Below are positions 1-8,530 of a stretch of 64,000 bases of DNA, piece after piece. The stretch is from an uncultured Planctomycetales bacterium. GTDB taxonomy: Bacteria > Planctomycetota > Planctomycetia > Isosphaerales > Isosphaeraceae. The stretch spans positions 62,001-126,000 of the forward strand of contig CAIYJE010000145.1 of assembly GCA_903926465.1 (NCBI GenBank), in the 5' to 3' direction. The notes beneath the pieces were generated by a model. That model was not told the origin of the DNA, made no database searches, and saw nothing but the letters and a program-made list of their open reading frames with translations. Position 1 is the first letter of the stretch, and every line of letters starts with the position of its first letter. A program made the position numbers and the translations under genes.

Positions 1-2
1 AG

Positions 3-2696
3 AAGATTGCGGCTGACTTTTCCGGTCGAGAGATCATTGCCACCGGCATCCGTTTTCCGGTGGGGCTTGCGTTTAACCGGAATCATGACCTGTTTGCCAC
101 CGATCAGGAAGGGGCCACCTGGCTGCCCAACGGCAACCCCTTCGATGAGTTACTGTACATCCGGCCAAAACGGCACTACGGCTTTCCACCCCGGCATCCC
201 ACGCATCTGCCCTCGGTGATTGATGAGCCGAGCGTTTTTGACTACGCCCCGCAGCACCAGTCTACCTGTGGCCTGTTCTTCAATGAGGCGGTCAACGGTG
301 GGCCGGTTTTCGGGCCGGCGCACTGGGCCGGCGATGCACTGGTGACCGGCTACTCGCGCGGCAAGCTCTATCGCACAAAACTGGCCAAAACCGACGCCGG
401 TTATATTGCTCAGAACCAGATGTTTGCCGTGCTGGATATGCTTCCGGCCGATGCATGCGTTTCCCCCCGGGGTGATCTGGTGGTGGCCGCCCACAGCGGC
501 CAACCAGACTGGGGGAGCGGGCCCAAGGGAATTGGCAAGCTATTCCAGATTCGTAGAAATCAACCCGAAACCGCTCAACCGGTGCTGGTCTACGCCGCCG
601 GCCCCCAGGAGGTGCGGGTGGTGTTTGATCGCCCCCTTGATCCTGCGCAGTTGCAAGACCTGGTGAAACGGACCTCCATCGAATACGGACGGGCCGTGAG
701 TCCGGCCGACCGGTTCGAGTCGCTCCGTCCCGGTTATGAGGTGGTCGGCCGGCAACTGGCCACCCCTCGATTCGAACTGCCGATCCTGTCGGCTCAGATC
801 TCGACCGACTCTCGTTCCTTGTTGCTTGCCACGGCCCCCCACCCAGAGGCGGTTTCTTACGCCCTGACCCTGCCCGCTCCCATGCAACCGGCCGGTCAGC
901 CGCCAGCCATGCTTCCGCAGGTTGCTGAGATTGACCTGGGTTACGATCTTTCTGGTGTGGACGTGCAGTGGAAACCAGAACTGGGACAGGGCGGCTGGTC
1001 TGGCTGGCTGCCGCACCCCAACCTGGCCGTTTCTCGTGAGTTCACGGCCGGCAGTGCCGATCATGACCGGCTCTGGAAGTCGATCTCGACCCCGGGTCGG
1101 ATCATGCTCAGGTCCAGGCTTAACCTCTGGCAATTGCTTCGGCCGGCCGTGCAGCCAGGCTCAACACCCGGTTACCAGTTGCCTGAGGAAGACGTCACGC
1201 TGACCGTGACCGCATCTGGTCCCCTTTCCGTTTCATCCACGGCGGAGTGCACCAACCTGGGTGCAGACCGAGACGGCAAATACCGGACGAAGCTACGGGT
1301 GAAACCCCGTGAGCGTGAATGGCTGCCGCTTGAGATCTCGATGCCTACCGGCGCAGCCCCATTCCTGGACGTGACCTGGGAAACCGCCGAAGACGACCGG
1401 CCCAGGGCCCTGCCGCTGAGACGGGTTCTGCTCCCCTGGGCCACGGTTGACCAGACCACGGAACTTGGCCAGCGCGAGATTCCTGAGTTGAAGGGCGGAG
1501 ACTGGGGCCGCGGCCGTGACCTGTTCTACGGCGCAGAGGCCAAATGCGCAACCTGCCACAAAGTTGGTGGCCGGGGTGGTGAGATTGGTCCCGATCTTTC
1601 CAACCTGATCTATCGCGACTATGCCTCGGTCTATCGAGATATCCACACTCCCAGCGTGGCGATTAACCCCGATTACATCGCGCACTCCGTGGCACTCAAG
1701 GATGGCCGAGTGCTTCAGGGAACACTTCGCACCGAAGGGGAACGTCTGATTGTGGGGGATACCGAGGGCAAGCAAGTTGCCGTTGCACGCGCGGATGTGG
1801 AGGCCATGTCCGCATCGTCGGTCTCTATCATGCCCGAAGGGCTAGACGTTTCCATTGGACCAGAGAAGTTGCGAGACCTGCTCACCTTCTTACTCACCGA
1901 TCCGCTGGGAGCCGCCAAGCTCGAAATTGAAGGGGCCCCTACTCCGCGCCGGCGGTCGGAACTGAACGCGGCCTTGGCTGGTTCTACGCCCATTGAAAAC
2001 CCCAGAGAATTGCGAGTGCTGCTGGCGGCTGAACCCAAAGATCATGGGCCAGGCGAACATGACTATCCACTTTGGCTCAAGCGCTGGTCCGTGTTGCTGG
2101 GGACAGACAAGAGCCTGGTGGTTGAGACCGCTGAGGGGTGGCCGTCTGTTAAACAACTGGATGCCGCCGATCTGATTGTTTTCTACTCCAATAACCCAGG
2201 CTGGGATCTCGCCAAGGCCGAAGCACTCGACCGGTTCCTGGCCCGTGGCGGTGGCGTTGTTCTGATCCATTATGCGGTGGATGGACATGAGGCAGTGGAT
2301 GCCCTGGCCGAGCGGATTGGGCTTGCCTGGCAGGGCGGTAAGTCTGCGTTCAGGCATGGCGCGCTTGATGTGGATTTTTCTGGCTCCACGCACCCGATTA
2401 CACGCGGCTTGACCAGGCTGAAACTTGAGGATGAGAGTTACTGGAACCTGGTTGGAGACTCAGGCTCAATCCAGGTGCTCGGCACTGGGGTGGAGGACGG
2501 CGAGCCGCGTCCACTCTTCTGGACCCGGGAGCACGGAAAAGGTCGTGTCTTTGTGAGCATTCCCGGGCATTACACCTGGAGCTTCGATGATCCGCTGTTT
2601 CGGCTGTTGATCCTCAGGGGGATGGCCTGGTCTGCTTCTGAACCGATCGACCGGTTCAATCACCTGACCACCCTTGGTGCGCGGATAACCGAGTGA
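3..2696 (+). CDS. Planctomycete heme-binding protein with ThuA domain, 5' end missing
   Basis: The frame is open to the left edge, so the true start lies outside the window. The visible N-terminal part looks like the end of a glucose/sorbosone-dehydrogenase-type beta-propeller of the kind planctomycetes fuse to cytochromes. A CXXCH heme c motif (CATCH) lies at 1545-1559, followed by the typical planctomycete heme domain with GxIGPDLSN and a DGRVLxG stretch. The last roughly 210 residues (about 2010-2640) form a ThuA-like, glutamine-amidotransferase-fold domain with the GGGVVLIHYA strand-turn and a late PGHYTWSFDDP segment. Expected to be exported and periplasmic or surface-bound; the substrate is unknown, and sugars or plant polymers are usual guesses for this family. 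The combination of propeller, heme and ThuA is known in planctomycetes. Domain calls are firm; the function is inferred. Confidence 0.85.
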   Translation, partial: KIAADFSGREIIATGIRFPVGLAFNRNHDLFATDQEGATWLPNGNPFDELLYIRPKRHYGFPPRHPTHLPSVIDEPSVFDYAPQHQSTCGLFFNEAVNGGPVFGPAHWAGDALVTGYSRGKLYRTKLAKTDAGYIAQNQMFAVLDMLPADACVSPRGDLVVAAHSGQPDWGSGPKGIGKLFQIRRNQPETAQPVLVYAAGPQEVRVVFDRPLDPAQLQDLVKRTSIEYGRAVSPADRFESLRPGYEVVGRQLATPRFELPILSAQISTDSRSLLLATAPHPEAVSYALTLPAPMQPAGQPPAMLPQVAEIDLGYDLSGVDVQWKPELGQGGWSGWLPHPNLAVSREFTAGSADHDRLWKSISTPGRIMLRSRLNLWQLLRPAVQPGSTPGYQLPEEDVTLTVTASGPLSVSSTAECTNLGADRDGKYRTKLRVKPREREWLPLEISMPTGAAPFLDVTWETAEDDRPRALPLRRVLLPWATVDQTTELGQREIPELKGGDWGRGRDLFYGAEAKCATCHKVGGRGGEIGPDLSNLIYRDYASVYRDIHTPSVAINPDYIAHSVALKDGRVLQGTLRTEGERLIVGDTEGKQVAVARADVEAMSASSVSIMPEGLDVSIGPEKLRDLLTFLLTDPLGAAKLEIEGAPTPRRRSELNAALAGSTPIENPRELRVLLAAEPKDHGPGEHDYPLWLKRWSVLLGTDKSLVVETAEGWPSVKQLDAADLIVFYSNNPGWDLAKAEALDRFLARGGGVVLIHYAVDGHEAVDALAERIGLAWQGGKSAFRHGALDVDFSGSTHPITRGLTRLKLEDESYWNLVGDSGSIQVLGTGVEDGEPRPLFWTREHGKGRVFVSIPGHYTWSFDDPLFRLLILRGMAWSASEPIDRFNHLTTLGARITE

Positions 2697-2763
2697 GTTG
2701 GATCAATGCTGAGCAGCGAATCATGGATACCGTCTCAGCATCTTCTCGCTTGAACTTCTTGGT

Positions 2764-3558
2764 ATGATCGGGCTCTTGACCACCCTCAACTGCAAGCGTC
2801 GATCTGGCTTGGCCTCATTTTCTTCATCCAAGGACCTGGCCTTGCCGCACCGATCCCAATTCTATTCGATCCAGGAATCTTGCAGTTATCTGCCCACGCA
2901 GTCTTCCCGCCTTGAATACGAAGAAGCACCCGACCTCACTGCTCTTGAGTACGCTTCTCGATTACAACACGGCTGGAGACGGTTTGGTGCGTCCCTGTTC
3001 AGGCCTCAGTGTTTGCACTGTCAGGCCTGTCAGTCTTTGCGGGTCGATGTTGATCGCTTCCAACCCAATCGCAGCCAGCGCAGGAACCGTACCCGGAATG
3101 AAGGCGATGTTGAGCTCATAATCGGCGAGCCAAAACTCACGCGGGAAAGACTCTCGCTTTATGACCGTTATCACCGCTTTCAAGCCAGCTTCAAGGGCTG
3201 GGACGAACCGATTGAGGGCGACCCGTTTTCGTACCACCAGTCATTCCTCAATAACCCGATTGCGACCGAAGAGTGGTGCTATCAATTTGACGGAAAACTG
3301 GTCGGTTTTGGGTTTGTTGATCACTTGCCCGGTGTTGGTCTGTCGGCCATTTACTTGATCCACGATCCCAGTTATCGTGACCGAGGTCTGGGCACCTGGA
3401 ACGTCTTGCGTCTCATTGAAGAATGCCAGATAAGAGAGTTGCCTCATCTCTATCTGGGCTACTTTGTGAGCGGCTGCCAATCTCTTGAATACAAGGCAAG
3501 CTTCATCCCCAACCAGGTGCTGAGACCAGACGGTGTATGGGCCGCTTTTCGCCAGTAA
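2764..3558 (+). CDS. bpt: Arginyl/leucyl-tRNA--protein transferase (Bpt/Ate family)
   Basis: The protein transfers an amino acid from aminoacyl-tRNA to the N-terminus of proteins carrying a destabilising residue (Asp/Glu in the bacterial leucyltransferase Bpt), marking them for N-end-rule degradation by ClpAP with ClpS; a clpS gene lies at 60713 in this window. Family landmarks are visible: an N-terminal CSYLP motif, the RxRFG-type HGWRRFG turn, the cysteine cluster RPQCLHCQACQSLRV, then SQRR, and a C-terminal GNAT-like half ending in YLGYFVSGC. The 264-residue length is close to the family norm. The ATG at 2764 has no strong ribosome site and the first 30 residues are poorly conserved in type, so the real start may be slightly downstream. 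Family call is firm; leucyl versus arginyl specificity is inferred. Confidence 0.85.
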   Translation: MIGLLTTLNCKRRSGLASFSSSKDLALPHRSQFYSIQESCSYLPTQSSRLEYEEAPDLTALEYASRLQHGWRRFGASLFRPQCLHCQACQSLRVDVDRFQPNRSQRRNRTRNEGDVELIIGEPKLTRERLSLYDRYHRFQASFKGWDEPIEGDPFSYHQSFLNNPIATEEWCYQFDGKLVGFGFVDHLPGVGLSAIYLIHDPSYRDRGLGTWNVLRLIEECQIRELPHLYLGYFVSGCQSLEYKASFIPNQVLRPDGVWAAFRQ

Positions 3559-3570
3559 CATAATTGCCGT

Positions 3571-3654
3571 GGTTCACGATTGGGTTGCGCATGTAGGACA
3601 GCTGCCCCCGGCTGTCTCTTGGGGTGGTCTTCAAGTGCAACCCAATCGTGAACC
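3571..3654. repeat. Nested palindrome: 18-bp perfect inverted repeat enclosing a 6-bp hairpin
   Basis: The left arm GGTTCACGATTGGGTTGC (3571-3588) is exactly complementary to 3637-3654. Between the arms, GACAGC (3597-3602) pairs with GCTGTC (3611-3616) around a C-rich loop. The element starts 12 bases after the bpt stop. No T-run follows on either strand, so it is not a classic intrinsic terminator; a bidirectional transcription barrier or a small palindromic mobile repeat (REP/MITE-like) are both possible. Confidence 0.85.
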
Positions 3655-3749
3655 GCTCCAAGAAACGGTGGCGAAATGAATCCACACGCGATCATCCGTA
3701 GCTTCCATGGAACCATCCTGAAGCCTGGTCCATTCACCGCTCGTGAGTG

Positions 3750-3771
3750 CTAGCAGCTGTTGTGATTTTGC
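3750..3771 (+). repeat. Dispersed 22-base intergenic motif, copy 1
   Basis: A 22-base stretch with core GCTGTTGTG matches 27763-27784 at 20 of 22 positions; both copies begin CTAGC and end TTTTGC. Both copies lie in gene-free DNA. The role is unknown; a decayed insertion-sequence end or a regulatory site are possibilities. Confidence 0.5.
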
Positions 3772-3871
3772 CAACGCGTTCCAGATTGGTCCAGGGCTTG
3801 CCTGGTACGTGTCTTGGCATAGGATCTGGCAAATGCTCGCGTGTCCAATCTGCTGAATGCTGACATAGAAA

Positions 3872-6022
3872 TCAGTCAAGATAGATAAACTCATTTACGT
3901 TCATCAAAGCCAGGCAGAAGTCTTCGATGGGGGCGTTCATCAGAAATTCGTGAGCGAGCCGGCCCTCTGCTTCAGTTGGGGTACGGCCAAGGGTAAGCTG
4001 GTACGCAAGGCTGATCCGGCGCTCCTGTGACTCTTCGTTCATCACCCGTTTGGCAAGTGCGAGCGAGGCCTGCCGTGAAAGCCCGCTATTCAATAAGGTC
4101 AGGGCCTGGGGCGCAATGGTAGAAACCGGCCGCTGGGGGCAACTGGCATTGGTGTCTGGTCGATCAAACACCTCAAAGAACGGGTATCGTAGGTTCCGCC
4201 TTGTGAAGACGTAAAGGCTCCTGCGATTCCGGTCTTCAGGCTTCTTGGAAACGGGCCAGGTTTCTCCCCGGTTGCTCAGCTTGGTCAGTTCCGCAGGCAG
4301 TTCCGGGAAGATGCACGGGCCGCCTACCGCCAGATTCAAGTCTCCGGAAGCGGCCAGCAGGCTATCGCGAATCGCCTCGCCATCCAGCCGCTGGCGGTTC
4401 TGCCGCCAGAGCATGGCGTTGGTGGGGTCAATTGCGGAGTTGCCGGCAACCGGCGCCGATGCCTGGCGGTACGTTTCGCTGGTCAGGATGTACCTGTGTA
4501 ACCACTTGAGGCTCCAGCCGTGCGCCATAAATTCTGTTGTCAGCCAGTCAAGCAGTTCAGGGTGAGTGGGCGCTTCGGACTGTACGCCGAAGTCGCTGGT
4601 CAGGCCTGCTAGGCCACGTCCAAAATGACGCTGCCAGACCCGGTTCATCATCACGCGCGCTGTGAGTGGGTTTTGGGGCGAGACCAGCCAATGCGCCAGG
4701 GCCGAACGCCGTCCTGAAGAACGGGGGTTGGCCGTGATCGGGGGCTCGCTCTCCTGCTCATCGGCCGCGAGCACCACGGGAATACCCGGCTGAACCACCT
4801 GCCCCTTCTGATTCAGATCTCCGCGCTTCAGGACATGGGTAACGGCCGGTTCCTGGCCTGCCTCGTCAACTCCAGACGCCTGTGGTAAACCGGCTGGGGG
4901 TGCGCCTCGAAGCCGATCCACTTCACGGATGTGAGAGAGGCGGGCTTCGCGGGTGGCTTTGTAGAGTTCGTCCTGGAACTGCCCGTCAGAGATCCGTTTA
5001 TCCTTGCGCTGGGCCTCGTAAAGGAGGTTGGTTTCGTGCGGAGTCCGTGCGTCCTCTGGTTTGTTGAGGGCTGCGATGACATCGTCGCCCACCTCCAGAG
5101 GAATCGGGGCGAGCTTGGCTCGCACCGGAGCCTCAATTGCAATCACCATCGCTTGTTCATTGGCAACCAGGCGCTGCCAGGCATTGCGCCTGGCTTCGTA
5201 GTCGGCACGTTCGACCGGGGTTGCCACCGAGAAATCGTCACGAAACCGCGCAGGCGTGAAAAAGGCCTGCAAACGATAATAATCGACCTGGCGGATCGGG
5301 TCAGACTTGTGATCGTGGCAACGCGCACAACCTATGGTCATCCCCAAAAACACCAGACCGGTTGTGTCGGTGATGTCGTTGAGGGCATTTTGACGCCTGA
5401 GATTCTGGTCATTCAAATCCACCATGTCCGGGTAACAGCGTGTGAAGCCGGTCGCCACGAAGGCGGCTGGATCATCGCTGGCCAGTTCATCGCCGGCCAC
5501 CTGAAGCCTGACGAACTGGTCATAAGGCAGATCCTCGTTGAGGGCCTGCACCACCCAGTCTCGATACCGCCAGGCGTTGGGTCGGGCCTGATCGAATTCA
5601 TAACCATCACTATCTGCATACCGAGCCAGATCCAGCCAATGTTGCGCCCAACGCTCCCCGTAATGCGGTGATGCCAGCAACCGGTCCACCAACCGTTCAT
5701 AGGCATCCGTACGCGTGTCTGCCAAGAACGCCTGAACCTCCTGTGGCGTGGGCGGCAGCCCGATCAGATCAAAGCTCAAACGCCTGATCAAAACCGCGCG
5801 AGTGGCCTCTGGAGAGTGATTCAGGCCGGCATCCGCCTGTTGCTGGCGAATGAAACGGTCGATCGGGTGGCTGGAGTTGGCGTTGGGCAACGGCGGCCTG
5901 GTTAAGGGCCGAAACGCCCAGTGCTCTCGATCTTTCGAGGTAATCGGTTTATCAGCAAGCGCTGGGACCGTTGCTGACAGGATCACACCGGCGCTGATCA
6001 CGAAAACGCAGACTCGATGCAT
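3872..6022 (-). CDS. DUF1549/DUF1553 cytochrome-like exported protein
   Basis: The 716-residue product starts at the ATG at 6022, chosen because GGAGAG lies just upstream and a signal peptide follows at once (MHRVCVFV to ALA, about residues 1-24). DUF1549 occupies roughly 50-260 and contains a CXXCH heme c motif (CARCH, C232/C235/H236) within the usual CxRCHDHKxDPI context; DUF1553 fills about 450-690. These proteins are a planctomycete hallmark and are thought to act in the periplasm or at the cell surface in redox or polymer-degradation roles, but no reaction is proven. It is the second gene of an operon behind the DUF1501 gene at 6055-7488 (32-base gap). Confidence 0.88.
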   Translation of the reverse strand: MHRVCVFVISAGVILSATVPALADKPITSKDREHWAFRPLTRPPLPNANSSHPIDRFIRQQQADAGLNHSPEATRAVLIRRLSFDLIGLPPTPQEVQAFLADTRTDAYERLVDRLLASPHYGERWAQHWLDLARYADSDGYEFDQARPNAWRYRDWVVQALNEDLPYDQFVRLQVAGDELASDDPAAFVATGFTRCYPDMVDLNDQNLRRQNALNDITDTTGLVFLGMTIGCARCHDHKSDPIRQVDYYRLQAFFTPARFRDDFSVATPVERADYEARRNAWQRLVANEQAMVIAIEAPVRAKLAPIPLEVGDDVIAALNKPEDARTPHETNLLYEAQRKDKRISDGQFQDELYKATREARLSHIREVDRLRGAPPAGLPQASGVDEAGQEPAVTHVLKRGDLNQKGQVVQPGIPVVLAADEQESEPPITANPRSSGRRSALAHWLVSPQNPLTARVMMNRVWQRHFGRGLAGLTSDFGVQSEAPTHPELLDWLTTEFMAHGWSLKWLHRYILTSETYRQASAPVAGNSAIDPTNAMLWRQNRQRLDGEAIRDSLLAASGDLNLAVGGPCIFPELPAELTKLSNRGETWPVSKKPEDRNRRSLYVFTRRNLRYPFFEVFDRPDTNASCPQRPVSTIAPQALTLLNSGLSRQASLALAKRVMNEESQERRISLAYQLTLGRTPTEAEGRLAHEFLMNAPIEDFCLALMNVNEFIYLD

Positions 6023-6054
6023 GGCTTGATCTCTCCGTCGTACGTCATGCATGG

Positions 6055-7488
6055 TCAGGCTAGGATCGACTTGACCACGTTCCCAGCCGTATCGGTCAGG
6101 CGTTCGTCTCGACCGTTATGGGGGAAGGTCAAACGTGTATGGTCAAGGCCCATCAGGTGCAAAATGGTGGCATGCAGATCATGCACGTGAACGCGATCCA
6201 CCTCGGCCCGCAGGCCCACGGCATCGGTAGCTCCATGCACGGTGCCTCCCTTCACCCCTGCCCCGGCCAACCAGTAACAGAAGCCATGAGGATTATGATC
6301 TCGACCCACGCCAGATTCAGACATTGGCATGCGACCGAACTCACCGCCCCAAAGAACCAAAGTACTTTCTAGCAAGCCCCGGCGTTTGAGGTCGGTCAGA
6401 AGCGCGGCCACCGGTTGATCGGTCTGGGAGCACATCCGTTTATGGTTCGCTTCCACATCGTCATGGGCGTCCCAGCCGTTGACATCGCCCGAGTAAAGTT
6501 GAACGAACCGGACCCCGCGTTCAACCAGCCGTCTGGCCAGCAAGCAACGGGTGCCAAAATCTCGGGTGGTCTCTTGATCGAGCCCGTAAAGCGTACGAGT
6601 TTCTGCCGATTCCTGGGCCAGGTCTACAGCCTCTGGAGCGGCAGACTGCATCCGGAAGGCTAGTTCGTACGCGTTGATCCGGGCGGCCAGTTCGTGATCA
6701 TTCCCTCGATCGGCCCGGTGCTGGGTGTTAAGCTTGCCAATCAGGTCGAGCGTGGCTCGCTGTCTTTGCCCGGCGCGGTCCGCGCCGGGGTCCAGGTCCA
6801 GAATCGGACTGGTCCCCGACCGCATCTGGGTCCCCTGGTAACTCGCGGGCAGAAACCCCGCGCCGTAGGCCGGTGGCCCCCCTTTAATGCCGCCGGCCGG
6901 GTCGGGCAGCATCACAAACGAGGGCAAGTTCTGGTTCTCGGTACCCAGGCCGTAGCTGACCCATGAGCCCAGGCTTGGTTTGCCCATGAGTACCGAACCG
7001 GTGTTCATCTGGTAAACGGCTTGCGGGTGGTTCACGCTATCGGCCCAACAAGAGCGGATTACCGCCAGATCGTCCACGTGCTGGGCGATATGGGGTAAAA
7101 AGTCAGACACCTCGATCCCCGACTGACCGAACGGCTGGAACGTACGTTTGGTGCCGAGCAGTGGGTTGGCGGCCACGTTGCGCCTGGTGGCCACGGGCCC
7201 AAAGCTCTCTGGCAACGGCTGCCCCGCCAGCCGCTGAAGCTCCGGTTTGGGGTCAAAGGTTTCCAGGTGGCTGGGGCCGCCGTGCATGAACAGGTAGATG
7301 ACGCTTTGTGCCCGGGCCGGAAAGTGGCTGGGGCGGGCCGCCAGCGGAGATTCCGGAGCTGTTGCTTCGGCCGCCAGGCCGGTGCGTTGCGATTCCAGCC
7401 AGGCCAAGGCGAGCGCGGCAAAACCGCCACCGGCGTCTTGAAAAAAGCGACGGCGAGATTCGCCAAGGGGATCGAAGAGGTTGCTCAT
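6055..7488 (-). CDS. DUF1501 protein with Tat-type signal
   Basis: A 477-residue protein of the DUF1501 family (alkaline-phosphatase/sulfatase-like fold), the standard partner of DUF1549/1553 proteins. The ATG at 7488 is preferred over the upstream extension because it puts a twin-arginine-like signal near the N-terminus (ESRRRFFQDAGG, residues 10-21), as is normal for the family, and GAGG lies upstream. Landmarks are MHGGPSHLETFDPKP, a WDAHDD segment, GGEFGRMP and GRDHNPHGF. It is transcribed ahead of the DUF1553 gene. The biochemical activity of the family is not established. Confidence 0.88.
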   Translation of the reverse strand: MSNLFDPLGESRRRFFQDAGGGFAALALAWLESQRTGLAAEATAPESPLAARPSHFPARAQSVIYLFMHGGPSHLETFDPKPELQRLAGQPLPESFGPVATRRNVAANPLLGTKRTFQPFGQSGIEVSDFLPHIAQHVDDLAVIRSCWADSVNHPQAVYQMNTGSVLMGKPSLGSWVSYGLGTENQNLPSFVMLPDPAGGIKGGPPAYGAGFLPASYQGTQMRSGTSPILDLDPGADRAGQRQRATLDLIGKLNTQHRADRGNDHELAARINAYELAFRMQSAAPEAVDLAQESAETRTLYGLDQETTRDFGTRCLLARRLVERGVRFVQLYSGDVNGWDAHDDVEANHKRMCSQTDQPVAALLTDLKRRGLLESTLVLWGGEFGRMPMSESGVGRDHNPHGFCYWLAGAGVKGGTVHGATDAVGLRAEVDRVHVHDLHATILHLMGLDHTRLTFPHNGRDERLTDTAGNVVKSILA

Positions 7489-7845
7489 GGCGTTCGACCT
7501 CTGTCGAGGGAAGGCGTGACGGCAGGTCCAGGCCGATAGATCCAACGAGCAGGCGTGATTCAACGAGCTCAATCTTATCCGGAAACCCTTGTGACTAAGA
7601 GTCTTTTTCCAGGCTGTAGCGAGTCGATGACTGAAAAAGTGCAGGGAAAAAACCTGTCAGGGTCTGATGTGTATGGCCTTGTAAGGCCAGAGCTGGCTAA
7701 AATGCAAAGGGACCTCCCGAATTGCAACGAATTAAATAATTGTCTCTGCTGAGGAGTCAGGTTTCAACGTCTTCCTCAGCGTTTCATCCATCGACCAGGA
7801 CCTTCAAGCACAATCATCGGCACAGAAGTAAGCTGCGCCTCACCA
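7489..7845. other. Gene-free upstream region of the DUF1501 operon
   Basis: This 357-base stretch lies upstream of the DUF1501-DUF1553 operon and downstream of the peroxiredoxin gene, all transcribed leftwards. It should hold the operon promoter, but I cannot place -35/-10 boxes confidently. An 8-bp inverted repeat (7748-7755 with 7773-7780, GCTGAGGA/TCCTCAGC) lacks a T-run. No credible gene. Confidence 0.5.
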
Positions 7846-8310
7846 TCATCTCACTTGCTGGCGCAAGGCACGCATCGCATTTTGGACATGCCCCTCTGAA
7901 ACGAGCTGGGCATTGAAGACAAGCTGAATGATGCCGTGTTTGTCGATCACATAGGTCACCCGTCCCGGAAAGATACCCAGGGTTCTGGGCACGGCGAACA
8001 GTTTGCGCAGCGTGCCATCACGATCGCTGATCAATGGGAATGGGAGCCTGTACTGTTTGGCGAACTGATCGTGGCTCGCGTTCGAATCGCTGCTCACCCC
8101 CAGAACGACCGCTCCAAGCTCGAGAAAGTGCTCGTAGGAATCTCGAAAGGCGCACGCTTCCTTGGTGCAAACAGCGGTGCCGTCTTTGGGATAAAAGAAC
8201 AGGATTACCGCCGACTGGCCCCGATAGTCTGCCAGCGAGATGGTTTTGCCGTCATGCGTGGTGGCCGTGAAGCCAGGGGCCGTATCGCCAACCTTGAGGG
8301 GGTTCGCCAT
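7846..8310 (-). CDS. bcp: Peroxiredoxin, Bcp/PrxQ type
   Basis: A thiol peroxidase of the AhpC/TSA superfamily that would reduce hydrogen peroxide and organic hydroperoxides using thioredoxin or a similar donor in the cytoplasm. Starting at the ATG at 8310, the 154-residue protein is normal for Bcp. The peroxidatic cysteine is C48 in TAVCTKEAC, with C53 five residues later, the 1-Cys-plus-resolving arrangement of PrxQ. The context YPKDGTAVCT carries Ala-Val where Bcp usually has a bulkier pair, a mild variation. The upstream extension to 8364 looks like untranslated leader. It is divergent from the helicase gene at 8531. Confidence 0.9.
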   Translation of the reverse strand: MANPLKVGDTAPGFTATTHDGKTISLADYRGQSAVILFFYPKDGTAVCTKEACAFRDSYEHFLELGAVVLGVSSDSNASHDQFAKQYRLPFPLISDRDGTLRKLFAVPRTLGIFPGRVTYVIDKHGIIQLVFNAQLVSEGHVQNAMRALRQQVR

Positions 8311-8530
8311 GGAATTCACCGATAGATTACAGGCCGACTCCTGAACCAGGGCGGCAGGAGTCATTTTGGGAAGGATAGGTTGACCTATGACTGCACTGTA
8401 GCAGAGATCGGCTTTTCTCGACGCTCGGTTCGCTTCCGTAGACGGTCTGCCTGCAACGTGTCTTCTGGTATGCTACATTGGGGCCTGCATCTCACGGCCA
8501 AAGGATGGGAATTGGCGCTTCTGTTAGACC

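Larger units (their letters stand above)
3559..3871. other. Convergent intergenic region with palindrome and repeat motif
   Basis: This gap separates the convergent bpt and DUF1553 genes. It holds the nested palindrome at 3571-3654 and a motif at 3750-3771 that recurs at 27763. I see no convincing gene. Short ORFs here lack ribosome sites and recognisable content. Confidence 0.6.
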
